DNA from: an uncultured Paraprevotella sp.
GTDB taxonomy: Bacteria; Bacteroidota; Bacteroidia; Bacteroidales; Bacteroidaceae
Direction: 5' to 3'
Assembly: GCA_944320765.1 (NCBI GenBank)
Contig: CALUIS010000005.1
Span: 62,001-126,000 of the forward strand
Length of the DNA: 64,000 bases
This document shows positions 25,156-34,266 of this stretch, in pieces; within the stretch, counting starts at the first letter, position 1; the number at the start of each line of letters is the position of its first letter. The position numbers and the translations under genes were made by a program. The notes under the pieces were generated by a model. That model saw only the letters and a list, made by a program, of their open reading frames with translations, searched no databases and had not been told where the DNA came from.

Positions 25156-26526
25156 TCAGTCTGTGTATCCGCCGCCCAATGCCTGGTACAGCTCGATGAC
25201 GGCCTGGATCTGGCTGAAACGGTTGCTGAGTTCGGACATCTGTGCGCTCAGCAAGGTCTGTTGGGCCGTCAATACCTGCAGGTAGTTCGTCGAAGAGTTC
25301 ATCATCAACGCCTGTGTGCTTCTGACGGCTGTTTCCAGAGAGTTGATTTGCTTGTCGTACAAATCCTTCTTCTCACCGGTGGCCTGGATTTTAGTCAGGG
25401 CGGCATTGACTTCCGTTCCCGCGTTCAGCAAGGTCTGCTGGAACGAAAGCTTGGCCTGTTCCTGTTGTGCTTTTGAGATTTTATATTGCGCGCGCAACTT
25501 CCCGTTCTGCAGAATCGGCTGGGTGAGCGAGGCCATCGCGTTCCAGATCCATTTGCCCGGGTTGACGATTGCCGCTCCCAGGTCGTTGGACCATCCTATC
25601 GTTCCGCTCAGGTTCAAGCCCGGATAGAAGGCCGCACGGGACTCGTTCGTGGCATAGTAGGCCATGGCCAGTTGGGTCTCGGCCTGTTTCACGTCGGGGC
25701 GGTTGCACAAGGCCACGGCCGGAATGCCTGCGGAGAGACGGCCGGGAACCTGCCAGCTGTCCATCGTGCCGATGTCGTATTTCTGCGGGGCTTCACCCAA
25801 GAGCGCGGAGAACTCATCCTCCAGGTCGCTGATTTGCTGTTTCAGGTCCGTGATCTGCGTGCAGATGCTGTAGTAGTTCGCCTCTGTCTGCGAGACGGCG
25901 GCCATGTTGCTCTGGCCTGCCTCCATCAAGGCGCGGGTCGTCTCGACATTGGCCTTCCAGCTCTTTTCCGTTTCCATGCTGATGCGAAGCTGGTCGTTCA
26001 GCATGGCCAGAGAATAGTAGTAGTTGGCGATGGCCGCGATGAGTTGCGACTGTACGGCCTGCTTGTAGGCCTTGCTGTTTTCAATCTGCACTTGCGAACG
26101 CTTCTTGGCGTTGTGCAGGCTGCCGAAGATGTCAATCTGCCAGGAGGCCGTCACGGGAATCGTGTAGGTCTGCGTGGCCTTTCCCCAGTCCACGCCGGCC
26201 AGCGAGCCTTGCGGCGCGAAGACCAGGCTCGGGACATAAGCCCATTTGGCGGCTTTCAGTGAAGCCTCGGACTGCTCAATCTGCAGTTGCGCGCTCCGCA
26301 GGTCGGTGTTTTGGGCCAATCCTCTTTCGATGAGAGACTGCAGTTTCGGGTCGGTGAAGACTTCCTGCCAATCCAATGCGGCCAGACCCAGAGAGTCACC
26401 GCTCACGGTGCTGGCGTTGCTGTACAAGTCGTCCGTCTGGATGTCGGCCGGACGCTCATAGCTTCTGTATAGGCCGCAGCTGCTCAGCAGGGCAGCCGCG
26501 GTCATGGTCATGATTATCTTTTTCAT
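25156..26526 (-). CDS. RND efflux outer membrane factor, NodT/OprM family lipoprotein
   Basis: 456 residues. Lipoprotein signal with LLSSC, then two tandem alpha-helical outer-membrane-factor repeats typical of TolC-like channels (first near LQSLIERGLAQNTDLRSAQL, second near ALCNRPDVKQAETQLAMAYY). It forms the exit duct of the tripartite pump encoded by the two genes upstream. It overlaps the pump gene by 4 bases. Confidence 0.95.
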   Translation of the reverse strand: MKKIIMTMTAAALLSSCGLYRSYERPADIQTDDLYSNASTVSGDSLGLAALDWQEVFTDPKLQSLIERGLAQNTDLRSAQLQIEQSEASLKAAKWAYVPSLVFAPQGSLAGVDWGKATQTYTIPVTASWQIDIFGSLHNAKKRSQVQIENSKAYKQAVQSQLIAAIANYYYSLAMLNDQLRISMETEKSWKANVETTRALMEAGQSNMAAVSQTEANYYSICTQITDLKQQISDLEDEFSALLGEAPQKYDIGTMDSWQVPGRLSAGIPAVALCNRPDVKQAETQLAMAYYATNESRAAFYPGLNLSGTIGWSNDLGAAIVNPGKWIWNAMASLTQPILQNGKLRAQYKISKAQQEQAKLSFQQTLLNAGTEVNAALTKIQATGEKKDLYDKQINSLETAVRSTQALMMNSSTNYLQVLTAQQTLLSAQMSELSNRFSQIQAVIELYQALGGGYTD

Positions 26527-29500
26527 TTTTTATCCTTTCCTTTGTTTAATGCACTCAATTCCTGCATGTTCCTCTCGTGTTCGGCGCGGATTTGCGGGTC
26601 CATCTCCTCATGCAGGGCCGGACGGATCTTCTCTTGCAGGTATTGCAGGATGATGAAGAACACCGGCGTGATGAAGAGCAGGGCGATGGTTCCGATGGTG
26701 ATACCACCAACGACACCCGTACCCAACGAACTGTTACCGTTGGCACCGGCACCTGAGGCGAACATCAACGGCAACATACCGAAGATCATCGTCAGCACCG
26801 TCATCATGATAGGACGGAAACGGGCTTGCGCGGCCGTGTAGGCGGCCTCGACGATACCCATGCCGCGACGGCGGCGTTCCGAGGCGAACTCGGTAATCAG
26901 GATGGAGGTCTTGGCCAACAGACCAATCAGCATGATCACACCCGTCTGCAGGTAGATGTTGTTCTCCAACCCGAATAGCTTGGCAAAGAGGAACGAACCC
27001 ATCAGACCGCACGGTACGGACAGGATGACGGCCCAAGGCACCAGGAAGCTCTCGTAGAGGCAGGACAGAATCAGGTAAATCAGCACGACGCAGAGCACGT
27101 AGATGAACACCGTGTCGTTGGAACCGGCCGTCTGGCGTTCCTCACGGGAGATGCTACCGTACTCATAACTGTAGCGGTTGGGCATCGTCTGTGCGAACAC
27201 TTCCTCGATGGCCTGCATGGCCTGGCCCGAAGAGTAGCCCGGGGCGGGGTTCACGTTGCAGGTGATGGCATCGAACAGGTTGAAGCGGTTGGTGATTTCA
27301 GGCCCCATGGTCTTCTTCACGCTCAGGAACTGGCTGATGGGGGCCATTTTGCCGTTGACGCGGACGAAGATGTTGTTCAGCGACTCTTCGTCCAGACGGT
27401 ATTTCGGGTCGGCCTGAATCATCACGCGGTACACTTTAGAGAACAAGTTGAAGTTCGAGGCGTAGATACCGCCACAGTAACCACCCAACGTGCTCAGGAC
27501 CTCGGACGGGGAAATGCCCGCGCGCTTGCACTTGGCGGCATCCACGTCAATCTGGTACTGTGGGAAGTTGGGGTTGAACGTGGAGTAGGCCATGGCCACC
27601 TCCGGACGCTGGTTCACGGCGGCCAGGAACTTCTGGGTGTTCGTATAGAACGTGTTGAGGTCGCCGCCTACGCGGTCCTGCAAGTGAAGTTCGATACTGT
27701 TACCCATACCGTAACCCGGAATCATACCCGGCTGGAAGGTGAAAGCCTGCGCTTCCTTCACGCTTTGAAGCATGAAGTTCAGCTTGTTGATGACAGACGT
27801 GGCATCTTGTCCTTTTCCGGTACGTTCGCTCCAGTCCTTCAGACGGATGATGAACGAACCGTAGGACGTACCCTGACCGGCGATAAAGCCGTAACCGGAA
27901 ATCTTGGAGTAATGCTCGATTTCGGGAATCTGCTTGAGGATGCCTTCAATCTTCTTCATGGTCTTGTCCGTAGTAGCCAAGCTGCTGCCCGGGGCCATGC
28001 TGACGTTCACCATCATGGTACCCTGGTCTTCTTGCGGCACCAGACCGGTCTTGGTGGTCTTCATGAAGTAAACCAACAGGACGCAGGACACGACAACCGT
28101 GCCCCATGCCAGCCAACGGTGGTTGATGAAGACCATCACGCCTTTCTTGTATTTGGCCAGCAAGGCGTTGTAAGAAGCGTTGTAGGCGTTGCGCACGATG
28201 GTGTTGATGTTGTATTTGCCCTTGTTGCCGCTGGCCGGGCGCATCCACATGGCGCACAAGGCCGGGCAGAGCGTCAGGGCGTTCAAGCAGGAGATACCCA
28301 CGGCCACGGCCATCGTGACACCGAACTGCGTGTAGAAGATACCGGCGGTGCCGCCCATGAAGGTCACGGGGATGAACACAGCCATAAACACGAACGTACA
28401 GGAGATAACGGCCATCGTCACGTCCGAAAGGGCGTCCTTTGTGGCTTGGTATGGTGATTTATAGCCGGCATCGAACTTCGCCTGCACGGCCTCCACCACG
28501 ATGATGGCATCGTCCACCACCGTACCGATGACCAGCACGAGCGAGAACAGCGTCAGGATGTTGATACTGAACCCGGCAACCTGCATCGCCGCGAAGGTAC
28601 CCACGAGGGACACGATGATGGAGATGGACGGGATGATTGTACTCTTGAAATCCTGCAGGAAGAAGTATACCACGAGAATCACGAGGATGATGGCGATGAC
28701 CAAAGTCTCTACCACCTCATGGATGGAGGCGAACAAGAAGTCGTTGGAACTCATCATGGTCATGAATTCCGTGCCTTCCGGCAGGTCTTCCGACAAGTCT
28801 TCCAACAGGGCGGTGATGCGCCCGTTCACTTCCGTGGCGTTGGAGCCGGCCACCTGGAACACCATGAAGGTACAGCTCGGATGTCCGTCCACGTTGCTGT
28901 CGAATGCGTATGACTGCGTACCCAGTTCCACACGGGCCACGTCCTTCAACCGGAGCAGGTTGCCGTCATCCATGGAACGGACCACGATGTTCTCGAACTC
29001 CGTGATGTCGGTCAGACGTCCTTTGTACTTCATCGTGAACTGGAAGGTGTTTGGAGAGTTCTCACCCAACGAACCTGTCGGCGACTCCAAGTTCTGCTCG
29101 CCCAGCACGGCAGTGATGTCGGACGGCACCAGGCCGTATTGTGCCATCACGTCCGGCTTCAGCCAGATACGCAAACTGTAGGTGTCACCCATGGCCATCA
29201 CGTCACCCACGCCTTCGATACGCTTGATTTGGGGAACGACATTGATGTCAAGGTAGTTGGCCAAGAACACTTTGTCGTACCGGTTGTTGGGGCTGTAAAG
29301 AGAACCGATTTGCAAGAAGCTCGTCTGACGTTTGGTCGTGGTCACACCGATTTGGGTAACCTCGGCCGGCAACAAGCCTTGCGCCTTGGTCACGCGGTTC
29401 TGCACGTTCACGGCCGCCATGTCGGGGTTGGTGCCTTGGGTGAAGAACACCTGGATGTCGCCCGAACCGGAGTTGGTGGCCGTGGATTCCATGTAAGTCA

Positions 29501-29726
29501 TGTTCTCCACACCGTTGATACTCTCTTCCAACGGCTGGATGACACTCTTCATCACGGCATCCGCGCTCGCACCGGTATAGGTGGCCGACACGCGGACGGT
29601 CGGGGGAGCGATGTCCGGGTACTGCTCCACCGGCAGGGTGCCCAGTGAAATAAATCCTACGATAAGGATGAGGATGGAGATGGACAAGGCCATCACCGGG
29701 CGTTTGATAAATATGTTACCTTTCAT
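26523..29726 (-). CDS. RND family multidrug efflux pump, HAE1/AcrB type
   Basis: 1067 residues, the usual size for AcrB-like inner membrane pumps: twelve helices and two large periplasmic loops. The N-terminus FIKRPVMALSISILILIVGF and the proton-relay aspartates in TM4 (LVLVIGTVVDDAIIVVEAVQ) are clear. Energised by proton influx, it exports drugs or bile-like amphiphiles through the adaptor and outer membrane channel. It lies 24 bases after the adaptor gene. Confidence 0.96.
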   Translation of the reverse strand: MKGNIFIKRPVMALSISILILIVGFISLGTLPVEQYPDIAPPTVRVSATYTGASADAVMKSVIQPLEESINGVENMTYMESTATNSGSGDIQVFFTQGTNPDMAAVNVQNRVTKAQGLLPAEVTQIGVTTTKRQTSFLQIGSLYSPNNRYDKVFLANYLDINVVPQIKRIEGVGDVMAMGDTYSLRIWLKPDVMAQYGLVPSDITAVLGEQNLESPTGSLGENSPNTFQFTMKYKGRLTDITEFENIVVRSMDDGNLLRLKDVARVELGTQSYAFDSNVDGHPSCTFMVFQVAGSNATEVNGRITALLEDLSEDLPEGTEFMTMMSSNDFLFASIHEVVETLVIAIILVILVVYFFLQDFKSTIIPSISIIVSLVGTFAAMQVAGFSINILTLFSLVLVIGTVVDDAIIVVEAVQAKFDAGYKSPYQATKDALSDVTMAVISCTFVFMAVFIPVTFMGGTAGIFYTQFGVTMAVAVGISCLNALTLCPALCAMWMRPASGNKGKYNINTIVRNAYNASYNALLAKYKKGVMVFINHRWLAWGTVVVSCVLLVYFMKTTKTGLVPQEDQGTMMVNVSMAPGSSLATTDKTMKKIEGILKQIPEIEHYSKISGYGFIAGQGTSYGSFIIRLKDWSERTGKGQDATSVINKLNFMLQSVKEAQAFTFQPGMIPGYGMGNSIELHLQDRVGGDLNTFYTNTQKFLAAVNQRPEVAMAYSTFNPNFPQYQIDVDAAKCKRAGISPSEVLSTLGGYCGGIYASNFNLFSKVYRVMIQADPKYRLDEESLNNIFVRVNGKMAPISQFLSVKKTMGPEITNRFNLFDAITCNVNPAPGYSSGQAMQAIEEVFAQTMPNRYSYEYGSISREERQTAGSNDTVFIYVLCVVLIYLILSCLYESFLVPWAVILSVPCGLMGSFLFAKLFGLENNIYLQTGVIMLIGLLAKTSILITEFASERRRRGMGIVEAAYTAAQARFRPIMMTVLTMIFGMLPLMFASGAGANGNSSLGTGVVGGITIGTIALLFITPVFFIILQYLQEKIRPALHEEMDPQIRAEHERNMQELSALNKGKDKK

Positions 29727-29750
29727 TGTTTCTGATTAATTGGTTGTCTT

Positions 29751-30896
29751 TTACTTGCCTTGCTTTTGTGCGCCTTGTTGGGCGGCTGCGCTCGCGTTTG
29801 CGTTGATCGGCGTACCTTCGCGAAGGAGGCCTGCGCCTTCGGCCACGATGACATCACCTACATTCAGACCGTCGGTCACGATGTATTCCGTGCCGTTGTT
29901 CTGCGGGGCTACCTGGATGTTTACGCTCTGCGCCTTGCCGTCCACCACCTTGTAGGCCAAAATCTTGTCTTGCAGTTCAAAGGTGGCGGCCTGCGGGATG
30001 ACAATCACGTCCTTATAGTATACAGGCATGATGACATTGCCGTTTGAACCGCTGTGCAGCAGATTCGATGTGTTGGGGAATGCCGCGCGAAGTTGCGAGG
30101 AACCGGTGTTCGGGTCGATGACGCCACTGATGGATTCCACGCGTCCGGAGTCGGGGAGAAGTGTGCCGTCGTTCAGCATGAGCTGCACCTTGGGCATCTT
30201 TTTCACGGCTTCTTCCAATGAGCCGTATTGGCGGACAAGGTTGATCAGTTCGTTCTCGTTGATGGAGAAGTAAACATACAGTTCGCTGTTGTCCGACACG
30301 GTGGTCAGCGGTTGCGGGATGGCACTGCTGACCAACGCTCCCTGACGGTAAGGCAGTTCGCCGACCACGCCGTTTGACGGGCTCTTCACCACGGTGTACG
30401 ACAGGTTGTTGGCGGCGTTCACCACTTGGGCTTCCATTTGAGCCACAGCAGCTTTGGCACTCATCAGGTTGTTCTGTGCCGTCTGAAGGTCAAAGTCCGA
30501 CACCACTTTCTGGTCGAACAGGCGTTGGGTGCTCTTATAGGTCAGCTCGGCTGTAGCTTGTGCGGCTTTTGCAGCTTCCAGATTTGCCTTGGCGGTGTTC
30601 AATGCAGCCTGATAGGGGACTTGGTCGATGATGAACAATGTCTGTCCTTTGGTTACACGGTCGCCTTCTTTCACGCACAGTTGTTGGAGCGTGCCGCTCA
30701 CCTGCGGATAGATGTCCACGTCCTGACGGCCTTGGATGCTCGCGCTGTAACGGGATTGGAGTTCTCTGGAATCGGTCTTTACGGTCAGGGTCTTGTACGA
30801 ACCCATGTCCATCGCTTGCTGTTGCTTGTTGCAACCAGTCAACGCAACTAAGCAGCAGAATGCTGAAGTTGCCACAGTCTTAATACCTCTATTCAT
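29751..30896 (-). CDS. RND efflux periplasmic adaptor (membrane fusion protein)
   Basis: 381 residues. Lipoprotein signal (VALTGC), lipoyl and hairpin domains (IQGRQDVDIYPQVSGTLQQL, VKEGDRVTKGQTLFIIDQVP), beta-barrel and membrane-proximal domains as in AcrA/MexA. First gene of the pump operon; divergent from an AraC-type regulator. Confidence 0.95.
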   Translation of the reverse strand: MNRGIKTVATSAFCCLVALTGCNKQQQAMDMGSYKTLTVKTDSRELQSRYSASIQGRQDVDIYPQVSGTLQQLCVKEGDRVTKGQTLFIIDQVPYQAALNTAKANLEAAKAAQATAELTYKSTQRLFDQKVVSDFDLQTAQNNLMSAKAAVAQMEAQVVNAANNLSYTVVKSPSNGVVGELPYRQGALVSSAIPQPLTTVSDNSELYVYFSINENELINLVRQYGSLEEAVKKMPKVQLMLNDGTLLPDSGRVESISGVIDPNTGSSQLRAAFPNTSNLLHSGSNGNVIMPVYYKDVIVIPQAATFELQDKILAYKVVDGKAQSVNIQVAPQNNGTEYIVTDGLNVGDVIVAEGAGLLREGTPINANASAAAQQGAQKQGK

Positions 30897-30931
30897 AACA
30901 CTTTATTAAAAATATAATCTCAAAAACGCTG

Positions 30932-30979
30932 CAAAAATACAAATTGTGTGCGAGATAGAGAGTGTTAAAAGTACCTTTG
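30932..30979. promoter_or_regulatory. Divergent promoter region between efflux operon and araC-type gene
   Basis: Minus-strand TATTTTTG (30932-30939), 36 bases before the adaptor ATG, and plus-strand TACCTTTG (30972-30979), about 80 bases before the regulator ATG. Both are perfect -7 elements; no good TTTG upstream element is seen for either. Control by the neighbouring regulator is likely. Confidence 0.5.
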
Positions 30980-31061
30980 TTTTGTTCATTTTGGGAAGTC
31001 ATCTTGCATTTTAGGAATATTCTACTTAAATTTGGTTTCTGTTAACAAAAGAATTCTTTGT

Positions 31062-31898
31062 ATGGAAGATTTGAGTCCGGTGCTTTCCAAAGAGTGTTTT
31101 TATTTGCGGACTTCCTTGGATTGGGCTGAACCGAAAGAGTTCCGTCTGGATAAGTGCATTTTCATTGTGGTGGAGAAGGGAAGGGGGACCCTGCAACTGG
31201 GAGGGGAAGAATATGAGGTAGACCGTAACCGCTTGTTGTTCCTTCGTCCGGAACTGCCTATGAGGAAAGTGCGTTCGTCTGCGGATTTCTCGGTTTCCCT
31301 GTCGGCATTCCCGCCCTTTATGCTCCGGGATTGTGCGCAGCGCTTGGAGCCTCGTTTCATGATGCTCCTTTTTACGAAGACGGTCTGGGGCGTTGGCCGC
31401 CGTGCCAGGAAACTGGCATGTTATTTCAGCGAGTTGTTTGGATTTGCCACAGACGGATATGGCCGCGGGTATACTCGTGAATTGGCTTTGAATTTGGTGG
31501 GAGGATTGGTGTACGGGTTCTACGAGATGGTCGGTAATGCCCAGTTGGGGGAATTTTCCATCGAGTCTTCCCGTTCGCGGGAATTATTCCGGAACTTTAT
31601 GGACTTGCTCCATGAGAATCTGGTGCGTGAGCACGAGGTGCAGTTCTATGCGGGCAAGCTTTGCATCTCTTCCAAGTATCTTACCCAGATTTCCAAAGGG
31701 ACGATAGGGCGTACGCCTAAGCAGATTATTGACGAAACCCTTCTTCAGGAAGCCATGAAGCTGTTGGACAGGAATGATTCGAGCATACAGGACATCAGCG
31801 TTGCTTTAGGTTTTCCCGATCAGTCCTATTTTGGACGCTTTTTTAAACGGATGAAACAGATGTCTCCCCAACAATACCGTTTGCGGGCGAAGACGTAG
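31062..31898 (+). CDS. AraC family transcriptional regulator
   Basis: 278 residues from ATG 31062 (MEDLSPVLSKEC); a TTG at 31032 would add ten residues but is less likely. The N-terminal cupin-like region is about 10-90. The C-terminal double helix-turn-helix is about 180-278: FYAGKLCISSKYLTQISKG, then IQDISVALGFPDQSYFGRFF and KRMKQMSPQQYR. Divergent from the RND pump operon, which it probably controls; the ligand is unknown. Confidence 0.88.
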   Translation: MEDLSPVLSKECFYLRTSLDWAEPKEFRLDKCIFIVVEKGRGTLQLGGEEYEVDRNRLLFLRPELPMRKVRSSADFSVSLSAFPPFMLRDCAQRLEPRFMMLLFTKTVWGVGRRARKLACYFSELFGFATDGYGRGYTRELALNLVGGLVYGFYEMVGNAQLGEFSIESSRSRELFRNFMDLLHENLVREHEVQFYAGKLCISSKYLTQISKGTIGRTPKQIIDETLLQEAMKLLDRNDSSIQDISVALGFPDQSYFGRFFKRMKQMSPQQYRLRAKT

Positions 31899-31927
31899 TG
31901 AGGCTGTTCTGTTCTTGTGGGTGGGAA

Positions 31928-31967
31928 AGGAAGAGGGATACGCTGCAATATGCGTATCCCTCTTCCT
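31928..31967. terminator. Convergent terminator between the AraC gene and rho
   Basis: 16-bp perfect inverted repeat AGGAAGAGGGATACGC / GCGTATCCCTCTTCCT with an 8-base loop. Only a short T run on the plus side. Placed 30 bases after the araC-type stop and 14 bases from the rho stop. Confidence 0.8.
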
Positions 31968-31980
31968 GAGTTTTGTGGAG

Positions 31981-33987
31981 TTATGAGTTCATGCTCAGCA
32001 GGAACTCTTCGTTGTTTCGTGTGGGTTCGATGCGGTCTTTCAGGAAGGTCATGGCTTCCACGGGGTTCATGTCGGCCAGAATCTTGCGCAGGACCCACAT
32101 GCGGTCCAGCGTCTGCTTGTCGTGCAGAAGGTCGTCGCGCCGTGTGCTGGAAGCCACGATGTTGACCGCCGGGAAGATGCGCTTGTTGCTCAACGAGCGG
32201 TCGAGTTGGAGTTCCATGTTTCCGGTTCCCTTGAATTCCTCGAAGATGACCTCGTCCATTTTGCTGCCCGTGTCGATGAGGGCGGTGGCAATGATGGTGA
32301 GTGAGCCGCCGTTCTCAATGTTGCGGGCTGCGCCGAAGAACCGTTTGGGCTTGTGCAGGGCATTGGCGTCCACACCGCCTGAGAGGACCTTGCCGCTGGC
32401 GGGTGACACGGTGTTGTAGGCGCGGGCCAGACGGGTGATGGAGTCCAGGAAGATGACCACGTCATGCCCGCATTCTACCATTCGCTTGGCTTTTTCCAGC
32501 ACGATGCCGGCGATTTTTACATGCCGTTCGGCCGGTTCGTCGAATGTGGAGGCGATGACTTCAGCGTTTACCGTGCGGGCCATGTCGGTCACTTCCTCCG
32601 GGCGTTCGTCAATGAGTAACATGATGAGGTAGGCTTCCGGATGGTTGGCGGCGATGGCATTGGCGATATCTTTCATCAGGATGGTCTTACCGGTTTTGGG
32701 CTGGGCCACGAGCAAGGCACGCTGCCCTTTCCCGATGGGGGCGAAGAGATCCACGATGCGGGTGGACAAGTTGTCGTCGTGCCCTTTGCAGAGCTTGAAC
32801 TTCTCGTCCGGGAAGAGTGGGGTGAGATGCTCGAACGGAACGCGGTCGCGCACGTCGGCGGGATCGCAGCCGTTGATTTTCGTCACCCGGATGAGGGGGA
32901 AATATTTCTCGCCCGGCTTCGGCGGACGCACGGGGCCTTCCACCACATCGCCAGTCTTGAGCCCGAACAGTTTGATTTGTGAGGCACTGACATAAATGTC
33001 GTCTGGGGATGACAAATAGTTGTAGTCGCTGGAACGGAGGAATCCGTATCCGTCCTGCATGATTTCCAATACCCCTTCTCCGGTGAGGATTTCCCCGAAG
33101 TCGAATGCTTGTTCAGGCACTTTTCCGGTTGTTGCGTTCCTTTCCGGTGTGTTGTGTCCTGTTTCAAAAGCATAGTCTTCGCCTATGCCATTGGACGTGA
33201 TGTCTGGCTGTGGGGTGGGGTAAGTCATATATAAGTCTCCCATGGCTGATTCGGGAGACAGTACCGGAATGTCTTCTACGATGACGAAATCGTCTTCGCC
33301 GGAAGAGAAGAATTTCTCAATCGGGTCGTTTTTGGCGTCTTCCGTTTCTGCGTTGCTGTTGTTTGCGGTCGTGTCTTCCGGCATCTCTTCTGCGGGAACG
33401 GAAGGTATGTCTTGCAGGATGTCCATCGGCACATCGGTGAGGGAGTCTTGGGAATCCTGCTCTTGCAGTCCGGCGTTGTCCGGCATTTCCGTTTGTTTCT
33501 CCGTCATTTTCTCTGCCGCCTCCAGTGCTGCTTTTTCCGCCTTGGATTTCCGTCCTCTTTTCTTTGGGGCCGGAGCGGAGGCTGTTTCGGCGGGGGCTCC
33601 GGCTTCGTCGGCCGCGGGGGAGGCCGTTTCGGCCGGGGTGTCGTCCCATTGGGTTTGAATGGCCAGGGCGGGACTCATATTGCCCTCTGCCGGTGTTTCT
33701 TCTTTGCTTTCAGTCTGTGCCTCTTTCCTTTTGAGGTCGAAGTTCTCGCCATTGCCTTGTGAGGCACTGTATACATGGTCGGTCTCTTTTTTACTCACTT
33801 TAATACGTTTGCGTGGTGTCTTGGCCGTGGCAGGCTTTTGTGAAGCGGAGCGTATGGATTCCTCGTCGATGATTTGGTAGATGAGGTTCATGCGGTTTTC
33901 CTCGCCAGACGGTTCGATTCCTAAGTTTTTGGCAATGTCCATCAGCTCTTCCTGGGACATGGCTTCTAATTCAGTTTTTTTATGCAT
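31981..33987 (-). CDS. rho: Transcription termination factor Rho with long disordered insertion
   Basis: 668 residues against about 420 in E. coli. Residues 1-45 are the Rho N-terminal helical domain ([15 protein letters not shown]). Residues about 46-290 are a low-complexity, Ala/Glu/Pro-rich region. The cold-shock-like RNA-binding domain begins near 297 ([20 protein letters not shown]). The hexameric ATPase follows, with P-loop [14 protein letters not shown]. Insertions of this kind are typical of Bacteroidetes, and that of B. thetaiotaomicron Rho has been reported to drive phase separation. Monocistronic. Confidence 0.97.
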   Translation of the reverse strand: MHKKTELEAMSQEELMDIAKNLGIEPSGEENRMNLIYQIIDEESIRSASQKPATAKTPRKRIKVSKKETDHVYSASQGNGENFDLKRKEAQTESKEETPAEGNMSPALAIQTQWDDTPAETASPAADEAGAPAETASAPAPKKRGRKSKAEKAALEAAEKMTEKQTEMPDNAGLQEQDSQDSLTDVPMDILQDIPSVPAEEMPEDTTANNSNAETEDAKNDPIEKFFSSGEDDFVIVEDIPVLSPESAMGDLYMTYPTPQPDITSNGIGEDYAFETGHNTPERNATTGKVPEQAFDFGEILTGEGVLEIMQDGYGFLRSSDYNYLSSPDDIYVSASQIKLFGLKTGDVVEGPVRPPKPGEKYFPLIRVTKINGCDPADVRDRVPFEHLTPLFPDEKFKLCKGHDDNLSTRIVDLFAPIGKGQRALLVAQPKTGKTILMKDIANAIAANHPEAYLIMLLIDERPEEVTDMARTVNAEVIASTFDEPAERHVKIAGIVLEKAKRMVECGHDVVIFLDSITRLARAYNTVSPASGKVLSGGVDANALHKPKRFFGAARNIENGGSLTIIATALIDTGSKMDEVIFEEFKGTGNMELQLDRSLSNKRIFPAVNIVASSTRRDDLLHDKQTLDRMWVLRKILADMNPVEAMTFLKDRIEPTRNNEEFLLSMNS

Positions 33988-34266
33988 ATGGAAATTGTGT
34001 TGTTTCTTACTTGCCTATACAAGGTAACCTTGTAAGATAAAAGTAGATTTCGTTTGGAAAATTTGATTGTATTTTAAAGAAAGGATGCCCTGAGCGGCAA
34101 CTGTCCTTGCGTTTTGTTGGTGCAAAAGTAGTGAATAAAATCCAAACAGCATATATATTGCCGTTCTTTTTTTGGCTTAAAGTGGAAAGTTTTCTTCTTT
34201 TGTCTTTCTTTTTGCGCTTTTCGCGGGATTTGATTATATTCGCGGGCAATTTGCAGTGTTTGAGTT
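33988..34266. other. Divergent region between rho and the ABC-F gene
   Basis: AT-rich. A minus-strand TACTTTTG at 34123-34130 may be the rho -7 element, giving a leader of about 130 bases before the rho ATG. Nothing else was recognised. Confidence 0.4.

Noticed and set aside
31032-31061. TTG start for the AraC-type regulator
   Set aside because: An ATG ten codons later gives a normal N-terminus, and the added residues show no conservation that I can recognise.
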